Shown: positions 7,264 to 14,554 of the stretch, piece after piece
Layout: every line of letters begins with the position of its first letter
Numbering within the stretch: the stretch's first letter is position 1
Source: SZUA-36 sp964650905
GTDB taxonomy: Bacteria > Pseudomonadota > Gammaproteobacteria > Xanthomonadales > SZUA-36
NCBI GenBank assembly: GCA_964650905.1
Contig: CAZYVH010000057.1
Location: 1 to 19,812 of the forward strand
Direction of reading: 5' to 3'
DNA length: 19,812 nt
Position numbers and translations under genes: made by a program
Notes under the pieces: generated by a model
Database searches by the model: none
What the model was told of the DNA's origin: nothing
Seen by the model: only the letters and a program-made list of their open reading frames with translations

Positions 7264-8143
7264 AACTACCGGCATAGTCAGTGATGATATAGCCACCTGA
7301 TTTCTGATCGAGGTCTATCCTGACAAGTTTCTTCCGTTCCATTTTTTCAAGCAGGTCACTAAATGAACGAAAACCGTGGTAGCGCTCATTGAAGCCTGGT
7401 TTCCGGCGCTTCAATGCCTGTTTGACCATTGAGCCCCAGACCTTTTCCTCCGCATCACGCTCACTGAACAATACATCCATGGTTTCCAGCACAAGATTGA
7501 AAGCCTTTTCCTGACGCCTGGCGTCACTTTTTGCCGAACTAAGCTGCGCCTCAGCAGTGTCTGTGTCACCAGTGTTTTTATCTACGCCGGCTTTTTCACC
7601 ATTGACTTTTTCACTGCTGTCTCTCCTGCCGTTGGCCTTCTTCCTTTTCGGCTTGCGACTTTCAGCCTGGCGGACGATGTCATCGTAGTAAATGAACTCA
7701 TCACAATTTGCAATCAGCAAGTCCGAGGTCGACTCTTTGACGCCCACCCCGATGACAATCTTGTTGTTCTCGCGCAATTTGGAGACCAGCGGTGAAAAGT
7801 CCGAATCGCCGGATATGATCACAAAGGTATCAACGTGCGACTTGGTATAGCAAAGGTCCAGCGCATCCACGACCATACGGATGTCAGCAGAATTTTTCCC
7901 GGACTGACGAACATGCGGTATCTCAATCAACTCAAAAGAAGCTTCGTGCATGTCTCTTTTAAAATCCCGGTAGCGCTCCCAGTCGCAGTATGCTTTCTTG
8001 ACCACGATATTGCCCTTGATGAGCAACCTTTCCAGTACATCTCCAATGTCGAAGCGGGCATAACGGGCATCACGCACACCGAGCGCGACGTTCTCAAAAT
8101 CACAAAAAAGCGCCAGGTTTTTGGACTTGTTGGGCATGGCCAT
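7262..8143 (-). CDS. NYN (PIN-like) domain protein with C-terminal LOTUS/OST-HTH domain
   Basis: A likely RNA-processing or RNA-binding protein. Residues 9-160 form a LabA/DUF88-type NYN domain with the acidic cluster of PIN-like nucleases: D15 (CDFEN), D87 (SADIRM), D93, and D113/D115 (SGDSDF). Residues about 163-215 are a charged, low-complexity linker. Residues about 218-290, ending in SGGYIITDY, resemble the OST-HTH/LOTUS winged helix found fused to bacterial NYN domains. 293 aa fits that architecture. Start: ATG with an AAGG ribosome site; a second ATG two codons later is possible. It follows the ClC gene by 103 bp on the same strand. Its RNA target is unknown, and nuclease activity is inferred from the acidic residues only. 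Confidence 0.85.
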   Translation of the reverse strand: MAMPNKSKNLALFCDFENVALGVRDARYARFDIGDVLERLLIKGNIVVKKAYCDWERYRDFKRDMHEASFELIEIPHVRQSGKNSADIRMVVDALDLCYTKSHVDTFVIISGDSDFSPLVSKLRENNKIVIGVGVKESTSDLLIANCDEFIYYDDIVRQAESRKPKRKKANGRRDSSEKVNGEKAGVDKNTGDTDTAEAQLSSAKSDARRQEKAFNLVLETMDVLFSERDAEEKVWGSMVKQALKRRKPGFNERYHGFRSFSDLLEKMERKKLVRIDLDQKSGGYIITDYAGS

Positions 8144-8246
8144 GAATACCTTGAGCGGGTTTGGTCTATTCTACTTCCAAAACGCTTGTGCAAACAGAAC
8201 CCATTTTGTAATCAGGCCTTCTTTCGTGCGCATTTGACATTTGTTT

Positions 8247-10031
8247 TTACCTTGATCTAACACGAAAAGACAGGCTGTGAGCGATCGATTTGGCAATGTC
8301 ATCATTGGTCACGTATCCCAGGATATCGCCTGCGTGGGGAAAATGACGGTCACTTTTATACACCAGGGCCAGTCGGCTACCCTTGCGTGACATACGTTTT
8401 ATCACATCAAACATGACATCGGTCTCACGCGCAAGTGAATAGGGGTGATGGGACAGGTCACTGAGTGTGAGACCTTTTTTGTCGCTCTTGCTGACCATTA
8501 GCAGAGCCTCGGGTACGTCAATTACACCCATCACCCGATCTGACCGGGTTAGTATGACATGCTCCGGAAGCGGTTTTGTTACGGCCATTTGCTTTGCAAA
8601 ATTTGCCAGGCTCAATCCTGCCGTAAACACCGGCAATAATGGGTTCATGACATCAGCAGCCCGTCTGACGAGAAACATGTGGGAGTGCAGCATGGTCGGG
8701 ATGTTGATACCACGCCGGGTCAGTTTCAGTGTGTAAATATTGTCCTTCGAGAGATAACGCCGGATACCCTGGGCCATGGCAACGGCGAGTATCATCGGCA
8801 ACACGATGTCGTAGTCCCGGGTCATTTCGAAAATCATGACCACCGCGGTCATGGCAGCGCCCGTGGCGCTACCGACCATGGCGGCCATTCCGACCATGGC
8901 AAAGGTCGGAATCGCGCTGGCTTCAGCCGGAAAACCCACACCATAAAATGCCCCAAACGCGCCACCCAGGGTCGCGCCCAGGAACAACGCCGGTGAAAAA
9001 ATACCACCTGAAGCACCGGCGCCCAGTGTGATTGATGTCGCAAACAGCTTGGCTGCAAACAGCAACAGTAATATCACACCAACGGTCATCTTGCTGTCCA
9101 GCACGGCCTGGATGGTTGCATAGCCGACACCTTCAACGTGGTAATGCCCGAGCGTCAACATCAAACTATAGAAAAGCGTGCCAAGCAGCGCCATCCCCAG
9201 CATGTGACGCAGGTATTCGTTTCTGAATTTTCGTTCAAACAGGTCCTCGGCCCAGTAAACACCTCGCACATACAAGGTCGCTGCAACGCCGGTGAAGGCG
9301 CCCAACAGCGTGAACGCGGCCATTGAAATGACCGTGGGCTCAAGACCGTGGAGTGTTTCAGGCAGGAAAAATGCCGGCTGGTCGCCAAAATAGACCCTGC
9401 CGATAAAGGTCGCGGTACCGGTCGCAATCGCCACCGGCATGAAGGTGCGCACACTGACTTCCGGCATCATGAGTTCCACCGAAAACAGAACGGCACCAAG
9501 CGGTGTGTTAAAGGTCGCTGCAATACCACCACCGGCACCGGCAGCCACCAGTGTGATCCGTTGCCACGGCACCAGCCGTGTCCAGCCACCGAGTGTGGAC
9601 GCGATCGCAGACCCGATCTGTACGATCGGACCTTCACGGCCCACTGCCGCACCGGTACCAATCGATATGGCCGAAGCCAATGACTTGATCACCACCACCA
9701 CGGGCCGGATGTGGCCACCTTTGTAGTACACCGCATCCATGACTTCGGGGACACCGTGTCCACGTGCCTCGGGCGCAAAGTTCTTGACCAGAAAGGTCAC
9801 GATGAGTGCGCCAACCACCGGCACCAGTATGACCAGTGCACCCCAGGGGCTGGGCTCAGTGAAAACATTGGCATCATAGTCTGCAGACCAGCGGCCCAGA
9901 AAAGCCAGGTTGTGGATCAGACCGATTAGCGCACGAAAAACAACCGCACCATAACCCGTCGCCACACCGATTATCAGGGCAAGCACAGACAGTTGCGCCA
10001 AGCTCACTTCCTTTTTATCCCGGTAAATCAT
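8247..10031 (-). CDS. ClC family chloride channel/antiporter with C-terminal CBS region
   Basis: Integral membrane anion transporter of the ClC family. Key selectivity motifs are present: GHGVP at 91-95 (the GSGIP position, with His instead of Ser), GREGP at 131-135 with the gating glutamate E133, and GAGASGGIFSPALFLG around residues 335-355. The gating Glu favours an anion/proton exchanger over a passive channel, but the proton-relay residue could not be placed. Ten or more hydrophobic helices precede a soluble C-terminal part (about 450-594) that looks like a CBS-domain pair. The ribosome site before the ATG is weak. It is divergent from srkA across 70 bp and upstream of the NYN gene. Confidence 0.92.
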   Translation of the reverse strand: MIYRDKKEVSLAQLSVLALIIGVATGYGAVVFRALIGLIHNLAFLGRWSADYDANVFTEPSPWGALVILVPVVGALIVTFLVKNFAPEARGHGVPEVMDAVYYKGGHIRPVVVVIKSLASAISIGTGAAVGREGPIVQIGSAIASTLGGWTRLVPWQRITLVAAGAGGGIAATFNTPLGAVLFSVELMMPEVSVRTFMPVAIATGTATFIGRVYFGDQPAFFLPETLHGLEPTVISMAAFTLLGAFTGVAATLYVRGVYWAEDLFERKFRNEYLRHMLGMALLGTLFYSLMLTLGHYHVEGVGYATIQAVLDSKMTVGVILLLLFAAKLFATSITLGAGASGGIFSPALFLGATLGGAFGAFYGVGFPAEASAIPTFAMVGMAAMVGSATGAAMTAVVMIFEMTRDYDIVLPMILAVAMAQGIRRYLSKDNIYTLKLTRRGINIPTMLHSHMFLVRRAADVMNPLLPVFTAGLSLANFAKQMAVTKPLPEHVILTRSDRVMGVIDVPEALLMVSKSDKKGLTLSDLSHHPYSLARETDVMFDVIKRMSRKGSRLALVYKSDRHFPHAGDILGYVTNDDIAKSIAHSLSFRVRSR

Positions 10032-10101
10032 CGATCAGGCCATTGGGCGGAATTCAGTTTGCGGATGATATCAATCATGAATTGTTGTACAAAGCCATAT
10101 T

Positions 10102-11097
10102 ATGCACGACAATCACGATGACACCACGCCTTATTACCGTCTCAATCCGGATACCGTTATCCAGTCCATTGAATCAACAGGCCTGTTGTGTGACGGATGT
10201 CTGTTGGCGCTGAACAGTTATGAAAACCGGGTTTATCAGGTGGGATTCGAGGATAAAGCGCCGTTGGTGGCAAAGTTCTACCGGCCCGGGCGCTGGAGCG
10301 ATGCACAGATACTGGAAGAACATGAATTCTCCCTGCAAATCGCATCAGCAGAAATACCCCTAATACCACCACTTGCTATCAACGACCGCACCTTGCATGA
10401 ACATGACGGCTTCCGCTTTGCCCTGTTTGAACGCCGCGGTGGTCATGCCCCGGAACTTGAAAAACGGGAAACACGTGTATGGCTGGGTCGTTTCCTCGGC
10501 CGCATCCATGCGATTGGCGCACAGAGTCCTTTCAGGACACGCCCACAATTGACAATTGAAAGCTTCGGTCATGACGCCGTCACTGCCCTGCTGGGTGGGC
10601 AGTGGCTGCCACCCCACCTTGAATCTGCATTCTCCAGCCTGTCCACAGATTTGCTAACCTCCATAAAAGCTGCCTTTGAGCGCGCCGGTGAATACACGGT
10701 CATCCGTCTGCACGGTGATTGCCATCCAGGTAATATCCTCTGGCGCGACGGACCACTTTTCGTCGACATGGATGATTGTCGTAGCGGCCCGTCGGTGCAG
10801 GACCTGTGGATGCTGCTGGCGGGTGAGAGCCACGAAATGGCGGCACAGATGAAGGACGTGCTGGATGGTTATACCCAGTTCCATCAATTCAACCGAAGCG
10901 AACTGAACCTCATCGAAGCCCTGCGCACCCTGCGGATGCTGCATCACGCCGCCTGGCTGGCAAAACGCTGGCAGGATCCGGCTTTCCCGATCGCCTTTCC
11001 GTGGTTCGGCGAGGCGCGTTACTGGGAAGACCTGGTGCTGAGCCTGCGTGAACAACTGGGCCGTATGCAGGAACAGCCATTACAGATTCCTTATTAG
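10102..11097 (+). CDS. srkA: Stress response kinase A (YihE-type Ser/Thr protein kinase)
   Basis: Cytoplasmic kinase of the SrkA/YihE (RdoA) family, which has a choline-kinase/APH-like fold. In E. coli it is induced by the Cpx envelope-stress pathway and counteracts MazEF-related death. The catalytic loop HGDCHPGNILW lies at 204-214 (D206, N211) and the magnesium-binding aspartate D222 in FVDMDD. The N-terminal lobe has the ENRVYQV and VAKFYRPGRW segments, with the ATP-binding lysine in VAKFYRP (K58). 331 aa matches the family. Start: ATG at 10102; the Shine-Dalgarno sequence is weak, but the reading begins at the family's usual N-terminus. In other gammaproteobacteria srkA is often next to dsbA, but it is not here. 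Confidence 0.93.
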   Translation: MHDNHDDTTPYYRLNPDTVIQSIESTGLLCDGCLLALNSYENRVYQVGFEDKAPLVAKFYRPGRWSDAQILEEHEFSLQIASAEIPLIPPLAINDRTLHEHDGFRFALFERRGGHAPELEKRETRVWLGRFLGRIHAIGAQSPFRTRPQLTIESFGHDAVTALLGGQWLPPHLESAFSSLSTDLLTSIKAAFERAGEYTVIRLHGDCHPGNILWRDGPLFVDMDDCRSGPSVQDLWMLLAGESHEMAAQMKDVLDGYTQFHQFNRSELNLIEALRTLRMLHHAAWLAKRWQDPAFPIAFPWFGEARYWEDLVLSLREQLGRMQEQPLQIPY

Positions 11098-11195
11098 CTG
11101 TGAATTCCAGCAGGGTTGTTTAAATGACAGAGTGTGCCTGGGGGGTATCGGGCGGCAGTATCCGGGACACACTCGCGCCATCCCTGGGCGTTCGG

Positions 11196-11214
11196 CAGCC
11201 GTTCCCTACGGCTG
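11196..11214. repeat. Perfect 7-bp hairpin with TCCCT loop
   Basis: CAGCCGT and ACGGCTG flank the 5-base loop TCCCT. It is GC-rich and stable, similar in size to REP-type palindromes, but no second copy was found in the window. Confidence 0.5.
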
Positions 11215-11365
11215 ACGGTCCCGATTACCGCCACCCGACACCCCCTCTGAAACCACTGTTCTATCAACGAATGCATAGCCGAGGGGGTGCACAATGGCAA
11301 CCTGACATTACGGCATACGGGGAATCAGGCTGGGAAAGGAGTTTGTTAGCCACCTGCGGTTCCGT

Positions 11366-11384
11366 AATTCGCCGGGAGCGAATT
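11366..11384. repeat. Perfect 7-bp hairpin with CGGGA loop
   Basis: AATTCGC and GCGAATT flank the loop CGGGA. The stem-loop has the same size as the one at 11196-11214 and a partly complementary loop. It is enclosed by the GTTAGC/GCTAAC pair at 11345-11350 and 11424-11429. Confidence 0.5.
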
Positions 11385-11443
11385 CCCGAGCGAACAGGAC
11401 GTCTTGAGCGTGTCCCATAGGCAGCTAACCGCTATCCTACACA

Positions 11444-11465
11444 CTTAAATTCGAGGACATTTAAG
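11444..11465. repeat. AT-rich inverted repeat CTTAAAT/ATTTAAG
   Basis: Perfect 7-bp arms with an 8-base loop, 103 bp before the start of the dehalogenase-like gene. Possible operator or RNA stem. Confidence 0.4.
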
Positions 11466-11567
11466 CCCACAGCTAACGGCGCGGCGACATGGGTGGTTGC
11501 CCCTGCTATACGACAACGCCGTACCTGTCATGGCATTATAGTGGGGCAGTAATCCGGGAACAGACCA

Positions 11568-12554
11568 TTGAGCAAGTCACCTTACAGACCCTTTACACCA
11601 AAACCTGAGCAGATGGCACTGATGCCGTCAATATCCGGCAACACCATCAACGGTATGGGTGAGACGCGGGTGCGTCGCCCGGCCCGTGTCTACTGGCATG
11701 ACCCGGATACCATTGCGCACGGCGCCTTGCAAAAATGGTTTTATACACAGAATCCGGATAACCCCGCCATTGTGGCTGCACGTGAGGCGCGGGCTAAGAT
11801 CCTCGACATCCAGGTACCGCCTGTCAGCGGCGAACCACTGCAACAGACGGGCAGGGTGTGGTCCGATGAACTCGCCACCTACTGCGGGACACTGGACATG
11901 GAACTGTTTGGTATCACGGCGTTCAACCCTGACTGGACATTTGCCGGGGAGTCCCTTGATTATCAATGGGTGATCATGATCGGTGTCGCGCACGACTATG
12001 ATCAGATAAAAACGGCACCGGAGGCTGAAGCAGGCGCCGAAGTGGTGCGACAATACGGCCGGGCCAACAAGGCCGCCAAGAATATTGCAACGTGGATAAG
12101 ACAGCGTGGCTGGGACGCAACACCACACGCCGGGCCACTGGCCGGACCGCTGCTGATGATACCGCCGGCGCTCGAGTGTGGCTTCGGCGAACTCGGCAAG
12201 CACGGGTCCATCATCAACATAGATTACGGTTCATCCTTCAGGCTCGCGTGCGTGCTCACCGACGTCCCGTTAATTCCAACACCCAGGGCCAGCTACCACG
12301 TCGATGACTTTTGCAGCCGTTGCCAGGTCTGTGCCAATGCCTGTCCACCCGAAGCCATCTCAGCTGATAAAATAACGATCCGCGGTCAGAACAAATGGTA
12401 TGTCAATTTCGACAAGTGCATTCCATTTTTCAATGAACACTTCGGCTGTGGCATTTGTATCGCGGTTTGCCCATGGAGTATCCCCGGACGTGGGCCGAGA
12501 ATCGTTGAGCAACTTAAACGGCGTGCGAAACGAGCGACGAAATGTTCGGGTTAA
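11568..12554 (+). CDS. Short cytosolic reductive-dehalogenase-like iron-sulfur protein
   Basis: It resembles the corrinoid and iron-sulfur domain of reductive dehalogenases (RdhA) and, more distantly, epoxyqueuosine reductase QueG. Residues about 195-235 contain GFGELGKHGSIIN, DYGSSFRLACVLTDVPL, the conserved RdhA block just before the clusters. Two 4Fe-4S motifs follow: C249, C252, C255, C259-P and C284, C294, C297, C301-P. The DYDQIKTAPEAEAG and YGRANKAAKNIATWIRQRGW segments also fit RdhA. It has no twin-arginine signal, and at 328 aa it is shorter than respiratory RdhA (about 450-550). The start is TTG with a GGGA site 8 bases upstream; ATG at 11613 is an alternative. Its stop shares TTAA with the convergent slyX stop. 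The substrate is unknown; B12 dependence is inferred. Confidence 0.78.
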   Translation: MSKSPYRPFTPKPEQMALMPSISGNTINGMGETRVRRPARVYWHDPDTIAHGALQKWFYTQNPDNPAIVAAREARAKILDIQVPPVSGEPLQQTGRVWSDELATYCGTLDMELFGITAFNPDWTFAGESLDYQWVIMIGVAHDYDQIKTAPEAEAGAEVVRQYGRANKAAKNIATWIRQRGWDATPHAGPLAGPLLMIPPALECGFGELGKHGSIINIDYGSSFRLACVLTDVPLIPTPRASYHVDDFCSRCQVCANACPPEAISADKITIRGQNKWYVNFDKCIPFFNEHFGCGICIAVCPWSIPGRGPRIVEQLKRRAKRATKCSG

Positions 12555-12775
12555 TAATGGGGTGGGGTCTCGTCCTGCTGGCCACCACCGGGGAGCGCTT
12601 CACCAAATTCCTGCAAACGTTTTGCCAACAGGCTGAGCTGCTGTTGCAACAGCATGATTTCTCTATCCTGTTTTGCAACAATGGTATTGAGACTCGCGTT
12701 TAGCTCATCCTGGAACGCCACCTGGCTTTCCAGTTCTTCTACGCGCTTAATGAGTGCCGGGGTGGCATCATTCAT
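12551..12775 (-). CDS. slyX: SlyX family coiled-coil protein
   Basis: Small protein of the SlyX family, function unknown. The 74-aa product has a long coiled-coil (about residues 5-55, LIKRVEELESQVAFQDELN onward) and the hallmark C-terminus PPHY. The start at 12775 is chosen because the frame's upstream part overlaps the VOC gene and the family is about 70-75 aa. The ATG lies inside the last codons of the VOC gene (8-bp overlap ending in ATGA), so translation is probably coupled. It is the last gene of the dienelactone hydrolase operon. Confidence 0.9.
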   Translation of the reverse strand: MNDATPALIKRVEELESQVAFQDELNASLNTIVAKQDREIMLLQQQLSLLAKRLQEFGEALPGGGQQDETPPHY

Positions 12776-13184
12776 CGGTTTGCGGCATTTTTTCCGGTGG
12801 TTGCCATAGCTCAACGCGGTTTCCGTCCGGGTCGGTAAACCAACCAAAACGACCAAAATCATGCTCTTCCTTTTCCGGGACTACATCACCACCAGCAGCC
12901 CTGATGTTGGCCAGTGCTGCATCGAGGTCATCCACGACCAAATTGATCATGAAAGACTGGCCCGGGTCGCCGAAATATTCCGTATCGGCGGCAAACGCAC
13001 TCCACACCGTGAACGAATTCTTCGGCATGGCATCCGGTGGGAAACTGGTGCCGTGGGTGGTTCCCCATGTCTCGATTACAAGCCCCAGTGTTTCCCGGTA
13101 CCAGTTGGCGAGGCTGGCGGGGTCAGGTGATCGGAAGAACACACCGCCGACACCCAGTATCCTGCCTTTGGTGACGTCGTTCAT
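12768..13184 (-). CDS. VOC (glyoxalase/bleomycin resistance) family protein
   Basis: A single-unit vicinal-oxygen-chelate protein of 138 aa. The N-terminal beta-alpha-beta module reads GVGGVFFRSPDPASLANWYRETLGL (about 10-34) and the second module ends with FGWFTDPDGNRVELWQP, where the Glu of VELW is the usual metal ligand. No obvious His ligand is seen in the first strand, so metal use is uncertain. The longer upstream frame was rejected because an AGGAGGA ribosome site lies 7 bases before the ATG at 13184 and the extra residues overlap the hydrolase. It lies 40 bp after the hydrolase and overlaps slyX by 8 bp. Glyoxalase, dioxygenase or resistance roles are all possible. Confidence 0.85.
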   Translation of the reverse strand: MNDVTKGRILGVGGVFFRSPDPASLANWYRETLGLVIETWGTTHGTSFPPDAMPKNSFTVWSAFAADTEYFGDPGQSFMINLVVDDLDAALANIRAAGGDVVPEKEEHDFGRFGWFTDPDGNRVELWQPPEKMPQTDE

Positions 13185-13224
13185 TTGCCATTCCTCCTGT
13201 TCATCGAGCTCTTGAATAACGAAC

Positions 13225-13965
13225 TCATCCGCTGTTGAATTCATGTTCAAAGGTCAGCAGGATATGCGCCCATGAACTTTCATCCGCCAGTGTATTATAG
13301 GCCAGCGGCAAACCATATTTTTTACCATTGGTGGTCGCCATTGGGTTACTAAAGCCATGCAGTGCCCCGGGTAGCTGTATCAAGTCATAACGTGCATTGG
13401 TTTTTTCCATCTGTGCTTTAAATCCCACAATCTGATCTTCACCAATCAAACCATCGGCTTCACCGTTATACACCATTACCCGACAGGGGAAATGCGCCGG
13501 GCCGTCCACTGCGGCCAGACCGACGGAGCCATGAAATGAACCAGTCACCCTGAGGTCGGCTCCCATGCGTGCCATATGGGTAACCACACCGCCACCGAAG
13601 CAATAGCCAATTGCACCGCAGCGCCTCGCATCAACTGTCGGCTCTAGATGCAGATGCTCCAGTGCCGCGTTAAAGCGTGCACGCGTACCAGCCATGTCAT
13701 CAGTGCGGGCGCTCATCAATTCACCTGCCTCATCAGGATTTGCGGCAACACGGCCAGCACCATAAAGATCCACGGCCATCGCCGTATAACCAACTTCGGC
13801 CAGCATGCGCGCCCGACGTTGAGCGTATTCGTTGCAGCCCCACCATTCATGCACCACCAGCACACCGGGCCTCGACCCTTCTCGCACCCCATCCCAGGCC
13901 AGATAGCCCGTCATTTCAACACCGTCAGCGTTATAGCTGATTTCTTTTGTACATAAATCTGTCAT
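13225..13965 (-). CDS. Dienelactone hydrolase family protein
   Basis: An alpha/beta-hydrolase of the dienelactone hydrolase family, predicted cytoplasmic. The Cys-His-Asp triad is complete: C122 in the elbow GYCFGGG, D171 in GEADGLI and H203 in GALHGF; E40 in HEWWG is the glutamate that keeps the Cys inactive until substrate binds. 246 aa is typical. Start: ATG at 13965, with GGAG 8 bases upstream and a near-consensus promoter in front. It is the first gene of an operon with the VOC protein and slyX. There are no catechol or chlorocatechol genes nearby, so the substrate is probably a general ester or lactone and not a proven aromatic intermediate. Confidence 0.93.
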   Translation of the reverse strand: MTDLCTKEISYNADGVEMTGYLAWDGVREGSRPGVLVVHEWWGCNEYAQRRARMLAEVGYTAMAVDLYGAGRVAANPDEAGELMSARTDDMAGTRARFNAALEHLHLEPTVDARRCGAIGYCFGGGVVTHMARMGADLRVTGSFHGSVGLAAVDGPAHFPCRVMVYNGEADGLIGEDQIVGFKAQMEKTNARYDLIQLPGALHGFSNPMATTNGKKYGLPLAYNTLADESSWAHILLTFEHEFNSG

Positions 13966-13992
13966 ACCGCATGCTCCATATAATCCGCACCC

Positions 13993-14020
13993 ATTATAAT
14001 GCGCCTGATCGTGCTGTCAG
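13993..14020 (-). promoter_or_regulatory. Near-consensus sigma70 promoter for the dienelactone hydrolase operon
   Basis: Reading the minus strand, CTGACA (14020 to 14015) matches 5 of 6 -35 positions and TATAAT (13998 to 13993) is a perfect -10, with a 16-bp spacer. The start would be near 13986, leaving about 20 bases of leader with a GGAG site. ATTATAAT is itself palindromic, so a rightward -10 also exists here. Confidence 0.6.
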
Positions 14021-14033
14021 CATGCTTGCGTTT

Positions 14034-14062
14034 TTTACCCACCGGCCCCACCTCGCTATACA
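14034..14062 (+). promoter_or_regulatory. Candidate promoter for the 121-aa gene
   Basis: TTTACC (14034-14039), 17 bp, TATACA (14057-14062). Each box matches about 4 of 6 consensus positions. It would give a leader of only about 13 bases, just including the AAAGGAAA ribosome site. The TATAAT at 13995-14000 is an alternative -10 with no good -35. Confidence 0.3.
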
Positions 14063-14081
14063 GAAAACAAAGGAAATTTTT

Positions 14082-14447
14082 ATGACCCAGATAGAAAATA
14101 AACTCGAAACCAAAATGGACGCAGCGGCGCTGACGCGCGAAGAGGTTTATACCGACAGCCGCGTCGGTACAATTCGCAAACTGATACCGGTAACTGTCAC
14201 GGGTGAACCAGACAGCTTACGAGCGGTGCAGTACGTCGGTTCAACACAGATCATGACACCGGCAGGCGCATTACCGCTGACCTTTGAAATTCCCGGTGAA
14301 ACGCTGGCTGCTGCGGTTGAGGGTTTTGGTGACGCCGCGCAAGTTGCGGTTGAGCGCACTATGGCAGAACTCAAGGAAATGCAACGCCAGCAAGCATCAT
14401 CCATTGTCGTACCGGGACGCGAGAGCAACAAGATCCAATTTCCTTGA
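14082..14447 (+). CDS. Conserved cytoplasmic protein of unknown function
   Basis: A 121-aa soluble protein without signal or membrane segments. It seems to belong to a family of short cytoplasmic proteins of proteobacteria with the pattern TREEVYTDSRVGTIRKLIPV, YVGSTQIMTPAGALPLTFEI, an alanine-rich helix, and a tail ASSIVVP...IQFP. I recall such proteins but no function for them. The start at 14082 is chosen because AAAGGAAA precedes it and the preceding 45 codons look non-coding and overlap the hydrolase operon's promoter. It is divergent from the dienelactone hydrolase and 107 bp upstream of a secreted cyclophilin. A nested hairpin follows its stop codon. Confidence 0.8.
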   Translation: MTQIENKLETKMDAAALTREEVYTDSRVGTIRKLIPVTVTGEPDSLRAVQYVGSTQIMTPAGALPLTFEIPGETLAAAVEGFGDAAQVAVERTMAELKEMQRQQASSIVVPGRESNKIQFP

Positions 14448-14464
14448 TCAATCTGAGACCCAAC

Positions 14465-14503
14465 CCGGATATTGTAACCGTTTCCCGGTGATGTCATATC
14501 CGG
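14465..14503. other. Nested hairpin after the 121-aa gene
   Basis: CCGGATAT (14465-14472) pairs perfectly with ATATCCGG (14496-14503). Inside, ACCG (14477-14480) pairs with CGGT (14486-14489). There is no T-run, so it is not a clear intrinsic terminator. It could be an mRNA end-stabilising element or an operator of the cyclophilin gene. Confidence 0.5.
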
Positions 14504-14554
14504 TTCAGGTTCACTTCCGGTACAATGTCAGTGGTCCATTCTGACTGGGGAAAT

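Larger units (their letters stand above)
11098..11567. other. Gene-free stretch rich in perfect hairpins
   Basis: No supported coding frame. Structures seen are GAGTGTG (11130-11136) with CACACTC (11168-11174); GGTATCGGG (11144-11152) with CCCGATTACC (11220-11229), 9 bp with one bulge; CAGCCGT-TCCCT-ACGGCTG (11196-11214); GTTAGC (11345-11350) with GCTAAC at 11424-11429 or 11472-11477; AATTCGC-CGGGA-GCGAATT (11366-11384); and CTTAAAT (11444-11450) with ATTTAAG (11459-11465). The first two pairings cross. The loops UCCCU and CGGGA can pair over four bases. It could be a noncoding RNA, a long 5' leader of the next gene, or a decayed palindromic repeat element. No T-run terminator was found. Confidence 0.5.

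Noticed and set aside
11124..11420. 98-codon open frame in the hairpin-rich stretch
   Set aside because: No ribosome site, biased composition that comes from the hairpin arms, and no recognisable domain.
11280..11430. Cobalamin riboswitch before the dehalogenase-like gene
   Set aside because: GTTAGCCACCTGC resembles the GCCACTG element only with an extra base, and no B12 box (AGYCMGgAgACCkGCC type) follows. The other conserved blocks are missing.
11568..12554. Calling this gene queG (epoxyqueuosine reductase)
   Set aside because: The block before the clusters and the spacing of the second cluster (C-x9-C-x2-C-x3-CP) read more like RdhA, and QueG's RYAWGRDYHK-like motif is not seen. Not fully excluded.
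13185..13250. Longer N-terminus of the VOC protein
   Set aside because: The extra 22 residues overlap the hydrolase end and are acidic and non-homologous in look, whereas AGGAGGA sits at the right distance from the later ATG.
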